This document shows, one piece after another, positions 9,918-17,190 of a stretch of DNA of 64,000 nt. Source of the DNA: Lagierella massiliensis (GTDB lineage: Bacteria > Bacillota > Clostridia > Tissierellales > Peptoniphilaceae); NCBI RefSeq assembly GCF_001407835.1, contig NZ_CYUO01000005.1:124001-188000 (forward strand), in the 5' to 3' direction. Under the pieces are notes generated by a model. That model did no database searches and was not told the origin of the DNA. It was given only the letters and a program-made list of their open reading frames with translations. The position numbers and the translations under genes were made by a program. Numbering within the stretch: the stretch's first letter is position 1; every line of letters starts with the position of its first letter.

Positions 9918-10472
9918 CTACTTTATTCCTATATCTTTTTCTACATTATAATATATGTCCCATGAATGTTCTTCGTCAGATATTACAATGCCGTTAAAAA
10001 TATATTTTCCATTATCATCATGCAAATTCCAGTGCTTAAAATGAATATTTTTTTGCTGATTAAATTTTTTGTTAAAATCTTCAAAGGCTCTGTCAAATAT
10101 TTTATCCATATTTTTTAAAATTTCTTCTGGTATGGGTTCACCTTTAGCTGAAACTCTTAAAGATTTAGATTTATCAAATTTATCATTTATATAATGACTT
10201 TCTACACCATTTTGAGAATTATGATTTAGTTTGAAATCATGTTTGTCACTTTCTTCGTCATAGGAGTAAATAATTGAATCAAGTGGAAGGGAATAGTCTT
10301 GTGTGAAGTCTTTTACAACTGACTTTGTAAAGTCTTTCATATTATTCATCGTATTTTTTTCTTCACTTTCCACAGCTTTACTTATAACTTCAGTAGAGCT
10401 ATTGTTTATATTTACGCCACTACATCCTGTGAGAAGAGCTAAAATCATCATAGAAACGAAAAATTTTTTCAT
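9918..10472 (-). CDS. lipoprotein, PepSY-like
   Basis: 184 residues. Type II signal peptide with lipobox LLTGC near residue 17, so it should be lipid-anchored on the outer face of the membrane. The start at 10472 gives MKKFFVSMM with GAGGTG upstream; an in-frame ATG at 10511 adds 13 residues that break the signal peptide. The C-terminal half resembles that of the next gene upstream (10533-11153): both have a helix with FEDFNKK / LEDFAKN followed by a short beta-rich end, so the two are paralogues from a tandem duplication. Function unknown. Confidence 0.7.
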   Translation of the reverse strand: MKKFFVSMMILALLTGCSGVNINNSSTEVISKAVESEEKNTMNNMKDFTKSVVKDFTQDYSLPLDSIIYSYDEESDKHDFKLNHNSQNGVESHYINDKFDKSKSLRVSAKGEPIPEEILKNMDKIFDRAFEDFNKKFNQQKNIHFKHWNLHDDNGKYIFNGIVISDEEHSWDIYYNVEKDIGIK

Positions 10473-10492
10473 ACCACACCTCGATGTAAAAA

Positions 10493-10520
10493 TAGTATTA
10501 GGTGAATTCACCTAATACTA
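10493..10520 (-). terminator. perfect palindromic hairpin between two lipoprotein genes
   Basis: 28-base perfect inverted repeat centred on GAATTC (half-site TAGTATTAGGTGAA). On the minus strand it is followed by a run of T, so it can terminate or attenuate transcription after the 10533-11153 gene and reduce expression of the downstream lipoprotein. Confidence 0.7.
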
Positions 10521-10532
10521 TTATTTTACTAA

Positions 10533-11153
10533 TTAAAATTCATCAGCTACATTGTATTTGTATTCGGCTGATTTATTACCAGATACTACTTCAGAGTTAA
10601 ATTGAAGAACTCCGTCGTCAAATTCAAGTTCCCATTCCTTTGCAAGCATATTTTGAGTTTCGTTATTTTTTGCAAAGTCTTCTAAAGATCTGTTTATCAT
10701 CTCGTCAATCTTAGCTAAATACTTTTCATCAATTGCATTGATAGCATCATTTTCATTTTCAGATTTTACTTGAGTTTCTCCAGATTTTGCGTCAAGCTCT
10801 AAAGAATGTTCCATACCTTCTTCCATACCAGTAACGTCATATTGATATCTGTCATTGTGGTCATATGAAACACTTACAATCTTTGCATTAGGAAACTCTT
10901 GTTTGAATTTTTCTAAAGCGTCATTAACACCATATTGCTCTTCGTGTTGACCTGCCGCATCATTAGGTTCGTTAGTAGTTTCGGTCTCTCCTTGAACAGT
11001 TTCATTTTCTGAAGCCTCAGTTTCAGCTTGAGATTCAGTAACTGTAGGAGCCTTTGTAGTATCTATATCATCTGTAGTAGTTGAAGCTTTATCACAACCT
11101 GCTAAGAATACAGTTGTTGCTAAAAATCCTGCTATTAATATTTTCTTATTCAA
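10533..11153 (-). CDS. lipoprotein with PepSY-like domain
   Basis: 206 residues with lipobox VFLAGC near residue 19. A Thr/Glu-rich low-complexity linker (residues ~23-70) is followed by a region resembling PepSY domains: an FKQEFPNAKIVSVSYD stretch, a Tyr-rich strand, then LELDAKSGETQ. PepSY domains are often linked to peptidase inhibition or extracellular regulation; the role here is not known. Probably co-transcribed after the glutaredoxin-like gene, 13 bases away. Confidence 0.72.
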   Translation of the reverse strand: MNKKILIAGFLATTVFLAGCDKASTTTDDIDTTKAPTVTESQAETEASENETVQGETETTNEPNDAAGQHEEQYGVNDALEKFKQEFPNAKIVSVSYDHNDRYQYDVTGMEEGMEHSLELDAKSGETQVKSENENDAINAIDEKYLAKIDEMINRSLEDFAKNNETQNMLAKEWELEFDDGVLQFNSEVVSGNKSAEYKYNVADEF

Positions 11154-11166
11154 AAAAACATCCCCT

Positions 11167-11406
11167 TTATAATAAATTAGACTTTAAGAATTCAATAATA
11201 TCGCTTGACTCATACATAGGCTTGCCATCTACAAATAGACATGGAACTTGGTTCATTCCACCTTCATCAACAAGTCTTTTCTTAGCATCTTTGTCCTTAA
11301 CGATATCTAAAAATTCGATTTTATCCTTTAATTCATGTTTATCAATAAATCTGATTACCTTTTGGCAAAATGGACAGCTGTCCTTATAAAATAATTCTAA
11401 TTTCAT
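11167..11406 (-). CDS. glutaredoxin-like thiol-disulfide protein
   Basis: 79 residues with the thioredoxin-fold N-terminus KLELFYKDSCPFC. The CPFC redox pair is at residues ~15-18 and there is a cis-Pro segment QVPCLFVDG near residue 52. Size and order match the small glutaredoxin / NrdH-like family, which reduces protein disulfides in the cytoplasm. An AGGAGG ribosome site lies just upstream. First gene of a minus-strand unit with two exported lipoproteins; a functional link is not evident. Confidence 0.8.
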   Translation of the reverse strand: MKLELFYKDSCPFCQKVIRFIDKHELKDKIEFLDIVKDKDAKKRLVDEGGMNQVPCLFVDGKPMYESSDIIEFLKSNLL

Positions 11407-11500
11407 TTAAATCCTCCTTAATTAGTTTCCTTAATTGTATACCCTTATGAAATATAATCAAACAGATTTAGCCGATTGTAGACATTTTGTAATAATTTGA

Positions 11501-11530
11501 TTGTACAATTATCAAAGCTTCAATTAAAAT
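11501..11530 (+). promoter_or_regulatory. candidate promoter of murE
   Basis: TTGTAC (11501-11506), 18-base spacer, TAAAAT (11525-11530), 27 bases before the start codon, in the divergent region between the glutaredoxin-like gene and murE. Confidence 0.5.
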
Positions 11531-11557
11531 AGAATAGAGAACAAAAAGGAGTTTAAG

Positions 11558-13027
11558 ATGAGTATAAAAGAAGTTTTAAAACGTATATCCTATATAGAAG
11601 TAGAAGGGGACCAAAATAAAATATTTAATAGCATTACACTTGATTCAAGACAAGCTAAAGAAAATAGCATATTTGTAGCCATAGAAGGATTTAAAACAGA
11701 TGGACACAAATTTATTGAAAAAGCTATAGAAAATGGATGTAAAATTATCGTTCATACAAAGGACATAAAAAAACAAAATGATATCACATATATAAAAGTA
11801 GAAGATGGGAGACTTGCCCTATCAGAAATAGCCAAAGCTTATTATGAAAACCCATCAAAGGAAATTACAGTAGTTGGGATAACCGGAACAAATGGAAAGA
11901 CTACAACCACATTTATACTGGAACAAATACTAAAAGAAGGAAATATAAAAACAGCAACAATAGGTACAGTAGGACTAAAAAAAGGAGAAGAAATAGAAAA
12001 TCTTGGCAAGACTACACCAGAGGCAAATAAATTACAAGAGATATTTAAAGAACTTAAAGAAGAAGACTACAAAGCCGTAGTAATGGAAGTGTCTTCCCAC
12101 GCCTTAGAGTTAAAGAGAGTAGAAGGAGTAGACTTTGACTATGCAGTCTTTACAAATCTGACCTATGAACACTTGGAACTGCACGGGACAATGGAAAACT
12201 ACTACCATGCAAAGAAAAAACTCTTTGACATGACAAAAAAAGAAAATATTATAAACATAGACGATTCATACGGACAAAGACTATACAAAGAGCTAAAAGA
12301 AGAAGGAAAAAAAGTTTTATCCTACTCAATGGAAAAACCAGCAGACATAACAGCCCACATAGAACACATGGACTTAGAAAAAACTACCTTTATATATAGA
12401 GAAAAGAACATAGAAGAAAAATTAGAAATACCAATTGCAGGAAAATATAATATTTACAACACAATGGCAGCAGTAGCGGTAGCTATAAGAATAGGAATAA
12501 CAATAGAAGATATAAAAAAAGGACTTGAAAAATTTAAAAAACCAGAAGGAAGATACCAAGTAGTAGAAAATGACCAAGGACTTAATTTAGTTATAGACTT
12601 TGCACACACAAGCGACGGGATGGAAAGTATTATAAAATCAGCAAAAGAAAACTTTCATAAAAAAACAATAGTAGTCTTTGGAGTAACTGGAGCAAGAACT
12701 AAAGAAATGCAAGAAGAAATAGGAAGAGTCGTAGGAAAAACTGCAGACTGCTCCATAATTACAAGAGACGATGAAGTGGATATGGAAGTTGAAGAAATCT
12801 CCAAAAATATAATAAGAGGAATGGAAAAGTCAAATGGAGAATATGAATATATAAAAGATAGAGAAAAAGCTATCGAAAGAGCAGTAGAAATGGCAACAAG
12901 TGACGACGTAGTTCTATTCTTAGGGAAGGGAAACGAGAAGTTCTTTAAAAAATTAGGTGGAGAAAAAATACCATATGACGAAATGAAAGCAGTAGAAAAG
13001 GCTTTAAAAAAGAGAGGGAGAAAATAA
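11558..13027 (+). CDS. murE: MurE-type UDP-MurNAc-tripeptide ligase
   Basis: ATP-dependent ligase that adds the third residue of the peptidoglycan stem peptide. 489 residues, the expected length for MurE. The N-terminal domain has SITLDSRQAK, the ATP site is GITGTNGKTTTT (residues ~108-119), and the central domain has MEVSSHAL and FTNLTYEHLELHG. The C-terminal domain differs from the standard: the substrate-specificity motif is TRDDEVD where meso-DAP enzymes have DNPR. That argues against meso-DAP and for Lys, Orn or another diamino acid, consistent with this bacterial group, but the amino acid cannot be fixed from sequence. A duplicate MurE-like enzyme with another role is possible. Confidence 0.85.
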   Translation: MSIKEVLKRISYIEVEGDQNKIFNSITLDSRQAKENSIFVAIEGFKTDGHKFIEKAIENGCKIIVHTKDIKKQNDITYIKVEDGRLALSEIAKAYYENPSKEITVVGITGTNGKTTTTFILEQILKEGNIKTATIGTVGLKKGEEIENLGKTTPEANKLQEIFKELKEEDYKAVVMEVSSHALELKRVEGVDFDYAVFTNLTYEHLELHGTMENYYHAKKKLFDMTKKENIINIDDSYGQRLYKELKEEGKKVLSYSMEKPADITAHIEHMDLEKTTFIYREKNIEEKLEIPIAGKYNIYNTMAAVAVAIRIGITIEDIKKGLEKFKKPEGRYQVVENDQGLNLVIDFAHTSDGMESIIKSAKENFHKKTIVVFGVTGARTKEMQEEIGRVVGKTADCSIITRDDEVDMEVEEISKNIIRGMEKSNGEYEYIKDREKAIERAVEMATSDDVVLFLGKGNEKFFKKLGGEKIPYDEMKAVEKALKKRGRK

Positions 13028-13169
13028 TTTTTCCCTACTTTAGTTCTACACTTTCCTGTCGAAAAGCGAGATTCTTCGACTTCAATTTTTTTGTAACAAA
13101 AAAATTTCCGCTCAGAATGACAAAGCGAGGAAATAACATTTCTATTAATTGTGCCGTAAGGCACAAAAA

Positions 13170-13313
13170 GAAAATCCAACAAGATTTTCTTCCCCTTACT
13201 ACGCAGGTTTTCAGGACGGCAGTCCTGAATCGTTTGGAAGGTAAGGAAGAGGGGATTTCAAGGGGAGAACGTTAGAAACCATACGAAAAGGTTTCTTAGT
13301 TCTCCCCTTGGTT
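13170..13313 (+). repeat. G element, subtype 2
   Basis: Reference copy for this subtype: outer arms CAAGGGGAGAAC / GTTCTCCCCTTG, inner arms GAAACC / GGTTTC, loop ATACGAAAA. Confidence 0.82.
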
Positions 13314-13515
13314 AAAAGAAAAAACTTATTAGTAATAAATAGGTAGTGGGGTGAAACCATACAAAATAAACTAAGATACTTTGACGGAAACTTTCTTTAT
13401 AAAGGAAGTTCCCGAGATTCTTCGACTCCAATTTTTTTGTAACAAAAAAATTTCCGCTCAGAATGATAAAGCGAGGAAATAACATTTCTATTAATTGTGC
13501 CGTAAGGCACAAAAA

Positions 13516-13657
13516 GAAAATCCAACAAGATTTTCTTCCCCTTATATAGCAGGTTTTCAGGACGGCAGTCCTGAATCGTTGGAGGTGCAGGGTGTGGGTT
13601 CCAAAGGGCGAGGAATAGGAACATACGAAACGTTCCTAAGGCCATCGCCCTTTGGTA
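13516..13657 (+). repeat. G element, subtype 4
   Basis: Left half as in subtype 2 (hairpin 2 TTCAGGAC..GTCCTGAA). Hairpin 3 is entirely different in sequence: outer arms CCAAAGGGCGA / TCGCCCTTTGG, inner arms GGAAC / GTTCC, with the same ATACGAAAC loop. Confidence 0.8.
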
Positions 13658-13762
13658 TAGAATGAATGACTATAATAAAAACAAAAAAGGTCGTCGGCAA
13701 CGCCCTACAAAAACAAAACTAAATCAAACACTTTGATACACTTTCTGTCAGAAAGCGAAACA

Positions 13763-13816
13763 CATATGCTATATCATTACATATGAATTGACAAAGCAAT
13801 GCCCTGTTGGTATTAT
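13763..13816 (+). promoter_or_regulatory. promoter and possible operator of the toxin-antitoxin operon
   Basis: TTGACA (13788-13793), 17-base spacer, TATTAT (13811-13816). Two CATATG half-sites at 13763-13768 and 13780-13785 sit just upstream of the -35. They are a plausible binding site for the antitoxin, which in this family usually represses its own operon. Confidence 0.6.
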
Positions 13817-13840
13817 TTAATTAAAAATAAGGAGGAAAAC

Positions 13841-14125
13841 ATGGCAAATATTCAACTCAGATTAGACGATGAACTAAAAAATAAAGCAGACGAATTATTT
13901 AAAGATTTAGGATTAGATACAACAACAGCAATTCGTATGTTTTTAACACAGGCTGTTTCAAGTAATGGAATACCATTTGAAATAAAAAGAAAAAAAGATT
14001 ATGAAAAATTCACAGAAGATGAGATATTAACACTATTAGAGAAATCTCGCAAATCAGCAGAAAGAGGAGAATATAAAGACGCTGTAGAAGTAGTGTCTGA
14101 GATTAAAGAAAAATATGGAATATAA
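13841..14125 (+). CDS. RelB/DinJ-family antitoxin
   Basis: 94 residues. The N-terminal ribbon-helix-helix ANIQLRLDDELKNKADELF with the LGLDTTTAIRMFLTQAV continuation is characteristic of RelB/DinJ antitoxins, which bind DNA as dimers. The charged C-terminus should wrap the toxin. The start is ATG 13841 with AAGGAGG upstream; the in-frame ATG at 13799 falls inside the promoter. It overlaps the toxin gene by 11 bases, the usual coupling that keeps antitoxin in excess. Confidence 0.88.
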   Translation: MANIQLRLDDELKNKADELFKDLGLDTTTAIRMFLTQAVSSNGIPFEIKRKKDYEKFTEDEILTLLEKSRKSAERGEYKDAVEVVSEIKEKYGI

Positions 14126-14429
14126 AGTATTAATTACAAAAGAAGCTGAGACTGATTTAGACAATATCGTTAATTATATTCTCTTTGAAAAGAGCAACAA
14201 AGAAGCTGCTGAAAGTATTATTAATGATTTCTCTGAAGTACTATCAAAATTAAGTCATTCTGCAGGAAGTTTCAAACTATGTAGTAATTTAAAACTTAAA
14301 GAATTAGGTTATAGAAGATTTAATTTTTTTAGACATGATTACTTTATTTTGTATAGAATAGATGAAAACAATGTTTTTATTGATAAAATTTTTCACTTCA
14401 AACAAGATTATGAAAATAAAATCAGATAA
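14115..14429 (+). CDS. ParE/RelE-superfamily toxin
   Basis: 104 residues. It begins YKVLITKEAETDLDNIVNYI, has LKELGYRRFNFFRHDYFILYRI in the beta core and ends VFIDKIFHFKQDYE, a standard ParE/RelE-fold layout. RelE members cut mRNA in the ribosomal A site and ParE members poison gyrase; sequence alone does not decide here, although the YR..RHDYFILYRID pattern fits the ParE side slightly better. The ATG lies inside the antitoxin gene. It sits between repeat blocks, as expected for a mobile module. Confidence 0.85.
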   Translation: MEYKVLITKEAETDLDNIVNYILFEKSNKEAAESIINDFSEVLSKLSHSAGSFKLCSNLKLKELGYRRFNFFRHDYFILYRIDENNVFIDKIFHFKQDYENKIR

Positions 14430-14930
14430 ATATTTTTAGTGATTTAACGGCCTATACGCCAAAAAATCTAAAAAAGAGGTCGCCTTCTGACACTTTCTTT
14501 CAGAAAATGAAACGAGATTCTTCGACTTCAATTTTGCTTTGCAAAATTTTCGCTCATAATGACAAAGCGAGGAAATAACATTTCTAAAAAGAGCAAAAAA
14601 CTCCAAAATACAATACAAAACCAATAGAAAATCCAACAAGATTTTCTTCCCCTTACTAAGCAGGTTTTCAGGACGGCAGTCCTGAATCGTTTGGAAGGTA
14701 AGAAAAAGGGGATTTCAAGGGGAAAGCGATAGAAACCATACGAAAAGGTTTCTTAGCTTTCCCCTTGGTTAAACAAAAGACTATAATAAAAACAAAAAAG
14801 GTCGTAGGGCAACGCCCTACAAAAACAAACAAATTAATAAACTTTTACAGTTGCTTTTCTTAGAAAAGCAACCGAGTCGATGTTTTGGAATTTCCACAAT
14901 AAAGTTCTGTCAACAGCCCATAGCAATGTG
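14430..14930. repeat. mosaic repeat block D
   Basis: No gene. Inventory: H 14490-14508; S 14514-14563 (-; TTC opposite TAA, one of three copies with broken pairing); G 14627-14770; T 14804-14820; H 14850-14872. A TATAAT at 14938-14943 may serve the KilA-N gene. Confidence 0.78.
14627..14770 (+). repeat. G element, subtype 2
   Basis: Outer arms CAAGGGGAAAGC / GCTTTCCCCTTG. Compared with CAAGGGGAGAAC / GTTCTCCCCTTG at 13170, the changed bases are compensated on the other arm. Confidence 0.82.
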
Positions 14931-14981
14931 ACAATGATATAATAATGATTATAAAGAGGATTTCATCATGGAGGGGCTGAA

Positions 14982-15818
14982 ATGTCAAAAATAAAAAAAG
15001 AGAATATTTCTGCAAAAGGTTTATCAATTCAAGTTTATACTGAAGATTTTAAAAATGATTACATTAGCTTGACAGATATAGCTAAATATAAAAATACTGA
15101 TGATCCAAGATTTGTTATTCAAAACTGGATGAGGAATAGAAATACCCTTGAATTTATAGGATTATGGGAAATCCTTAATAATCCAAATTTTAACCGTGTG
15201 CAATTCGACACGTTTAGAAATGAAGCAGGATTAAATAGATTTACAATGACACCAAGTAAATGGATAGAATCTACAGAGGCTATTGGCATAGTTTCAAAAT
15301 CTGGTAGATATGGCGGAACTTATGCTCATTATGATATTGCTATGGAATTTGCTTCATGGATATCTCCAGAATTTAAACTATACATTATTCAAGATTACAA
15401 AAGGTTAAAAGAAGATGAAAACTCAAAGCTATCACTAAGTTGGAATCTTCACAGAGAAATATCAAAAATCAATTACAAAATCCATACCGATGCTATAAAA
15501 GAATATTTGCTTGATGACTTAACAAATGAGCAATTATCATTTAAGTATGCCAGTGAAGCTGATATGCTAAACGTAGCACTATTTAATAAAAGAGCAAAAG
15601 AATGGAGAGAAGAAAACCCAAATGTAAAAGGAAATATGAGAGACTATGCAAGCTTAAACGAACTATTAGTCCTTGCAAATATGGAAAGTTATAATTCGGT
15701 TCTAATATCTAAAGGGATTGAACAAAAAGAAAGAATGATAGAACTTAGAAAATTTGCCAGAAAACAAATTGTCGCATTAGAAAAATTAAATAGCGAAGCA
15801 ATAAAAAAAATTAAGTAA
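14982..15818 (+). CDS. KilA-N domain protein
   Basis: 278 residues. The N-terminal ~120 residues form a KilA-N domain: YISLTDIAKYKN, then a VIQNWMRNRNTLEFIGLWE stretch, GGTYAHYDIAMEFASWISPEF and IIQDYKRLK. KilA-N is a DNA-binding domain of phage origin found in phage regulators and scattered in chromosomes. The C-terminal part is helical and charged, without a recognised domain. The ribosome site GGAGGGG is close to the ATG. It stands alone between repeat blocks, so it is probably a leftover of a mobile element or a domesticated regulator. Confidence 0.82.
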   Translation: MSKIKKENISAKGLSIQVYTEDFKNDYISLTDIAKYKNTDDPRFVIQNWMRNRNTLEFIGLWEILNNPNFNRVQFDTFRNEAGLNRFTMTPSKWIESTEAIGIVSKSGRYGGTYAHYDIAMEFASWISPEFKLYIIQDYKRLKEDENSKLSLSWNLHREISKINYKIHTDAIKEYLLDDLTNEQLSFKYASEADMLNVALFNKRAKEWREENPNVKGNMRDYASLNELLVLANMESYNSVLISKGIEQKERMIELRKFARKQIVALEKLNSEAIKKIK

Positions 15819-15829
15819 TTAAAAAATAA

Positions 15830-16540
15830 GAGACGAAACAAAATATAAAGGAGTCAAAAATATAATTTAATAGAATAAAAAAGATTAAAACCTCTTATTA
15901 TAAATAAAAAAAGAAGTCGCTTTTTAATAACTTTCTCTAAAAAAATTTGTACGATAGAAATAAAAATTTTGCATAAGGAAAACATACAAAACGTTCCTAA
16001 GGCGCTCGCCCTTTGATTATAGAAAGAATGACTATATTAGAAATAAAAAGATAGTAGGAATTAATCCTACATAACAAATCAATAAACTTTCCGAGGTCGC
16101 ATTCTGATGGAATAAAAAAGCGAGGTTCTTCGACTTCAATTTTTACTTCGTAAAATTTACGCTCAGAATGACACGATGAATGAAAAATTCACCCTGCTGT
16201 CATGTTGAGCGAGCGTAGCGAGTCGAAACATCTCACGAAAAAGAATACACATCTTGGGAATAATAAGATTTGAAAAAGAGAATGTTCAAAATAAAATTAC
16301 AAAACATAGAAAATCCAACAGATTTTCTTCCCCTTACTAAGCAGGTTTTCAGGACGGCAGTCCTGAATCGTTTGGAAGGTAAGAAAAAGGGGATTTCAAG
16401 GGGAAAGCGATAGAAACCATACGAAAAGGTTTCTTAGCTTTTCCCTTGGTTAAAAGAAATAATAAAATAGAAATATTAAGGTAGCAGGGATTAACCCTAC
16501 AAAATAAACAAAATTAAATTTTAAAGATTGAATTTTTTGA
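15830..16540. repeat. mosaic repeat block E
   Basis: No gene. Inventory: broken G fragment 15977-16016 (right half of a subtype 4 copy); T 16054-16070; S 16122-16172 (-, TTC/GAA); S 16199-16234 (+, TGT/ACA), back to back with the previous one; G 16309-16451; T 16481-16500. Confidence 0.78.
16309..16451 (+). repeat. G element, subtype 2
   Basis: Same layout as the copy at 14627. Outer arms CAAGGGGAAAGC / GCTTTTCCCTTG, with one changed position that leaves a G-T pair. Confidence 0.8.
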
Positions 16541-16550
16541 AAAAAATTCA

Positions 16551-16634
16551 AAAAAAAGCCCGATTTTTTCAAATCGGACTACATCATAGGTCTTGGTTCA
16601 TATTTGGGAGGATGAACAAAAAAATGACCTATTG
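16551..16634 (-). ncRNA. candidate small RNA with CU-rich loop and terminator
   Basis: On the minus strand a TATAAT (plus-strand 16641-16646) is followed by a compact ~84-base unit. Stem 1 is ATAGGTC/GACCTAT (7 perfect pairs, 16626-16632 with 16586-16592). Stem 2 is GTTCAT/ATGAAC (6 pairs) closing the loop CCTCCCAAAT. A terminator hairpin (16558-16579) then runs into seven U. The CCUCCC loop is complementary to Shine-Dalgarno sequences, the style of targeting known for C-rich Firmicute small RNAs. No conventional -35 is clear. Alternative reading: part of the plus-strand leader, where the same loop shows GGGAGG beside an 11-codon ORF; the U run favours the minus strand. Confidence 0.45.
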
Positions 16635-16639
16635 TCTAC

Positions 16640-17190
16640 AATTATAGTAACATAATAAAAACTGGAAGTAGTTACAAAATGGTTACAAATCTAATAAAAA
16701 ATCAAAATGTAATAATTTTGTAATATTTTAGTCTGTTGAAATGTTAAAATATAGTGTATAATATTATACAGCAAGACACCTTGTTAAAGTGTTTATTTTT
16801 TTCAAATTGAGGTATAATATAGAAAAGGATATCCTTATTGTGGTATTATATTTTTAACTGACTATTAACAGTTCATAATTTCGAATAGGAGTTTTGGTTT
16901 TTCCTATTTGAAATTACAAAAATATCTGTTATAATATCTATAAGATTATGGTATAAGTATTAACTTATAGCATAATAAAAAATGGTAATAACAACGAAAG
17001 TTGCTATTATAAAAGCCTACGCTTTTGGGCAAACAACTTCTTAAAATCAAAGGAAGAGGACTTGGCTTATAACTACGTAGTACATTGAAGGTGTACTTTC
17101 AAAGCCCCCTTCAATGGGTGCAAAGCAAAGTTTAATTTCTAAGGTTCATAGAAGTTGAACAAAATTTTTAGAGGAGGATGATTTTTAATC
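16640..17190 (+). promoter_or_regulatory. long structured promoter/leader of the surface-protein gene
   Basis: No ORF. Several TATAAT boxes (16757-16762, 16813-16818, 16930-16935) suggest multiple starts. Inverted repeats: 16876-16890 with 16902-16916 (TAATTTCGAATAGGA arm, one mismatch); ATTATGGTATAAGT with ACTTATAGCATAAT (~16946-16977); GTTG/CAAC and AAAAGC/GCTTTT hairpins around 16990-17027; TTGAAGG/CCTTCAA near 17094-17114. The ribosome site GAGGAGG lies just before the ATG. Such leaders commonly stabilise mRNAs of very abundant surface proteins. Confidence 0.55.

Larger units (their letters stand above)
13028..13762. repeat. mosaic repeat block C
   Basis: No gene. Inventory: S 13068-13121 (-, TTC/GAA); G 13170-13313; degenerate T ~13353-13372; H ~13386-13412; S 13414-13467 (-, TTC/GAA); G 13516-13657; degenerate T near 13692; H ~13739-13757. 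About 130 bases at 13067-13200 recur almost unchanged at 13413-13545, followed by different G subtypes. Confidence 0.8.

Noticed and set aside
12655-13645. Minus-strand ORFs with NRNVISSLCHSERKFF-like translations
   Set aside because: They are translations of S and G repeats and of the murE antisense strand.
16612-16647. Eleven-codon leader peptide on the plus strand at the small-RNA locus
   Set aside because: GGGAGG directly abuts the ATG, leaving no spacer, and the terminator polarity favours a minus-strand RNA.
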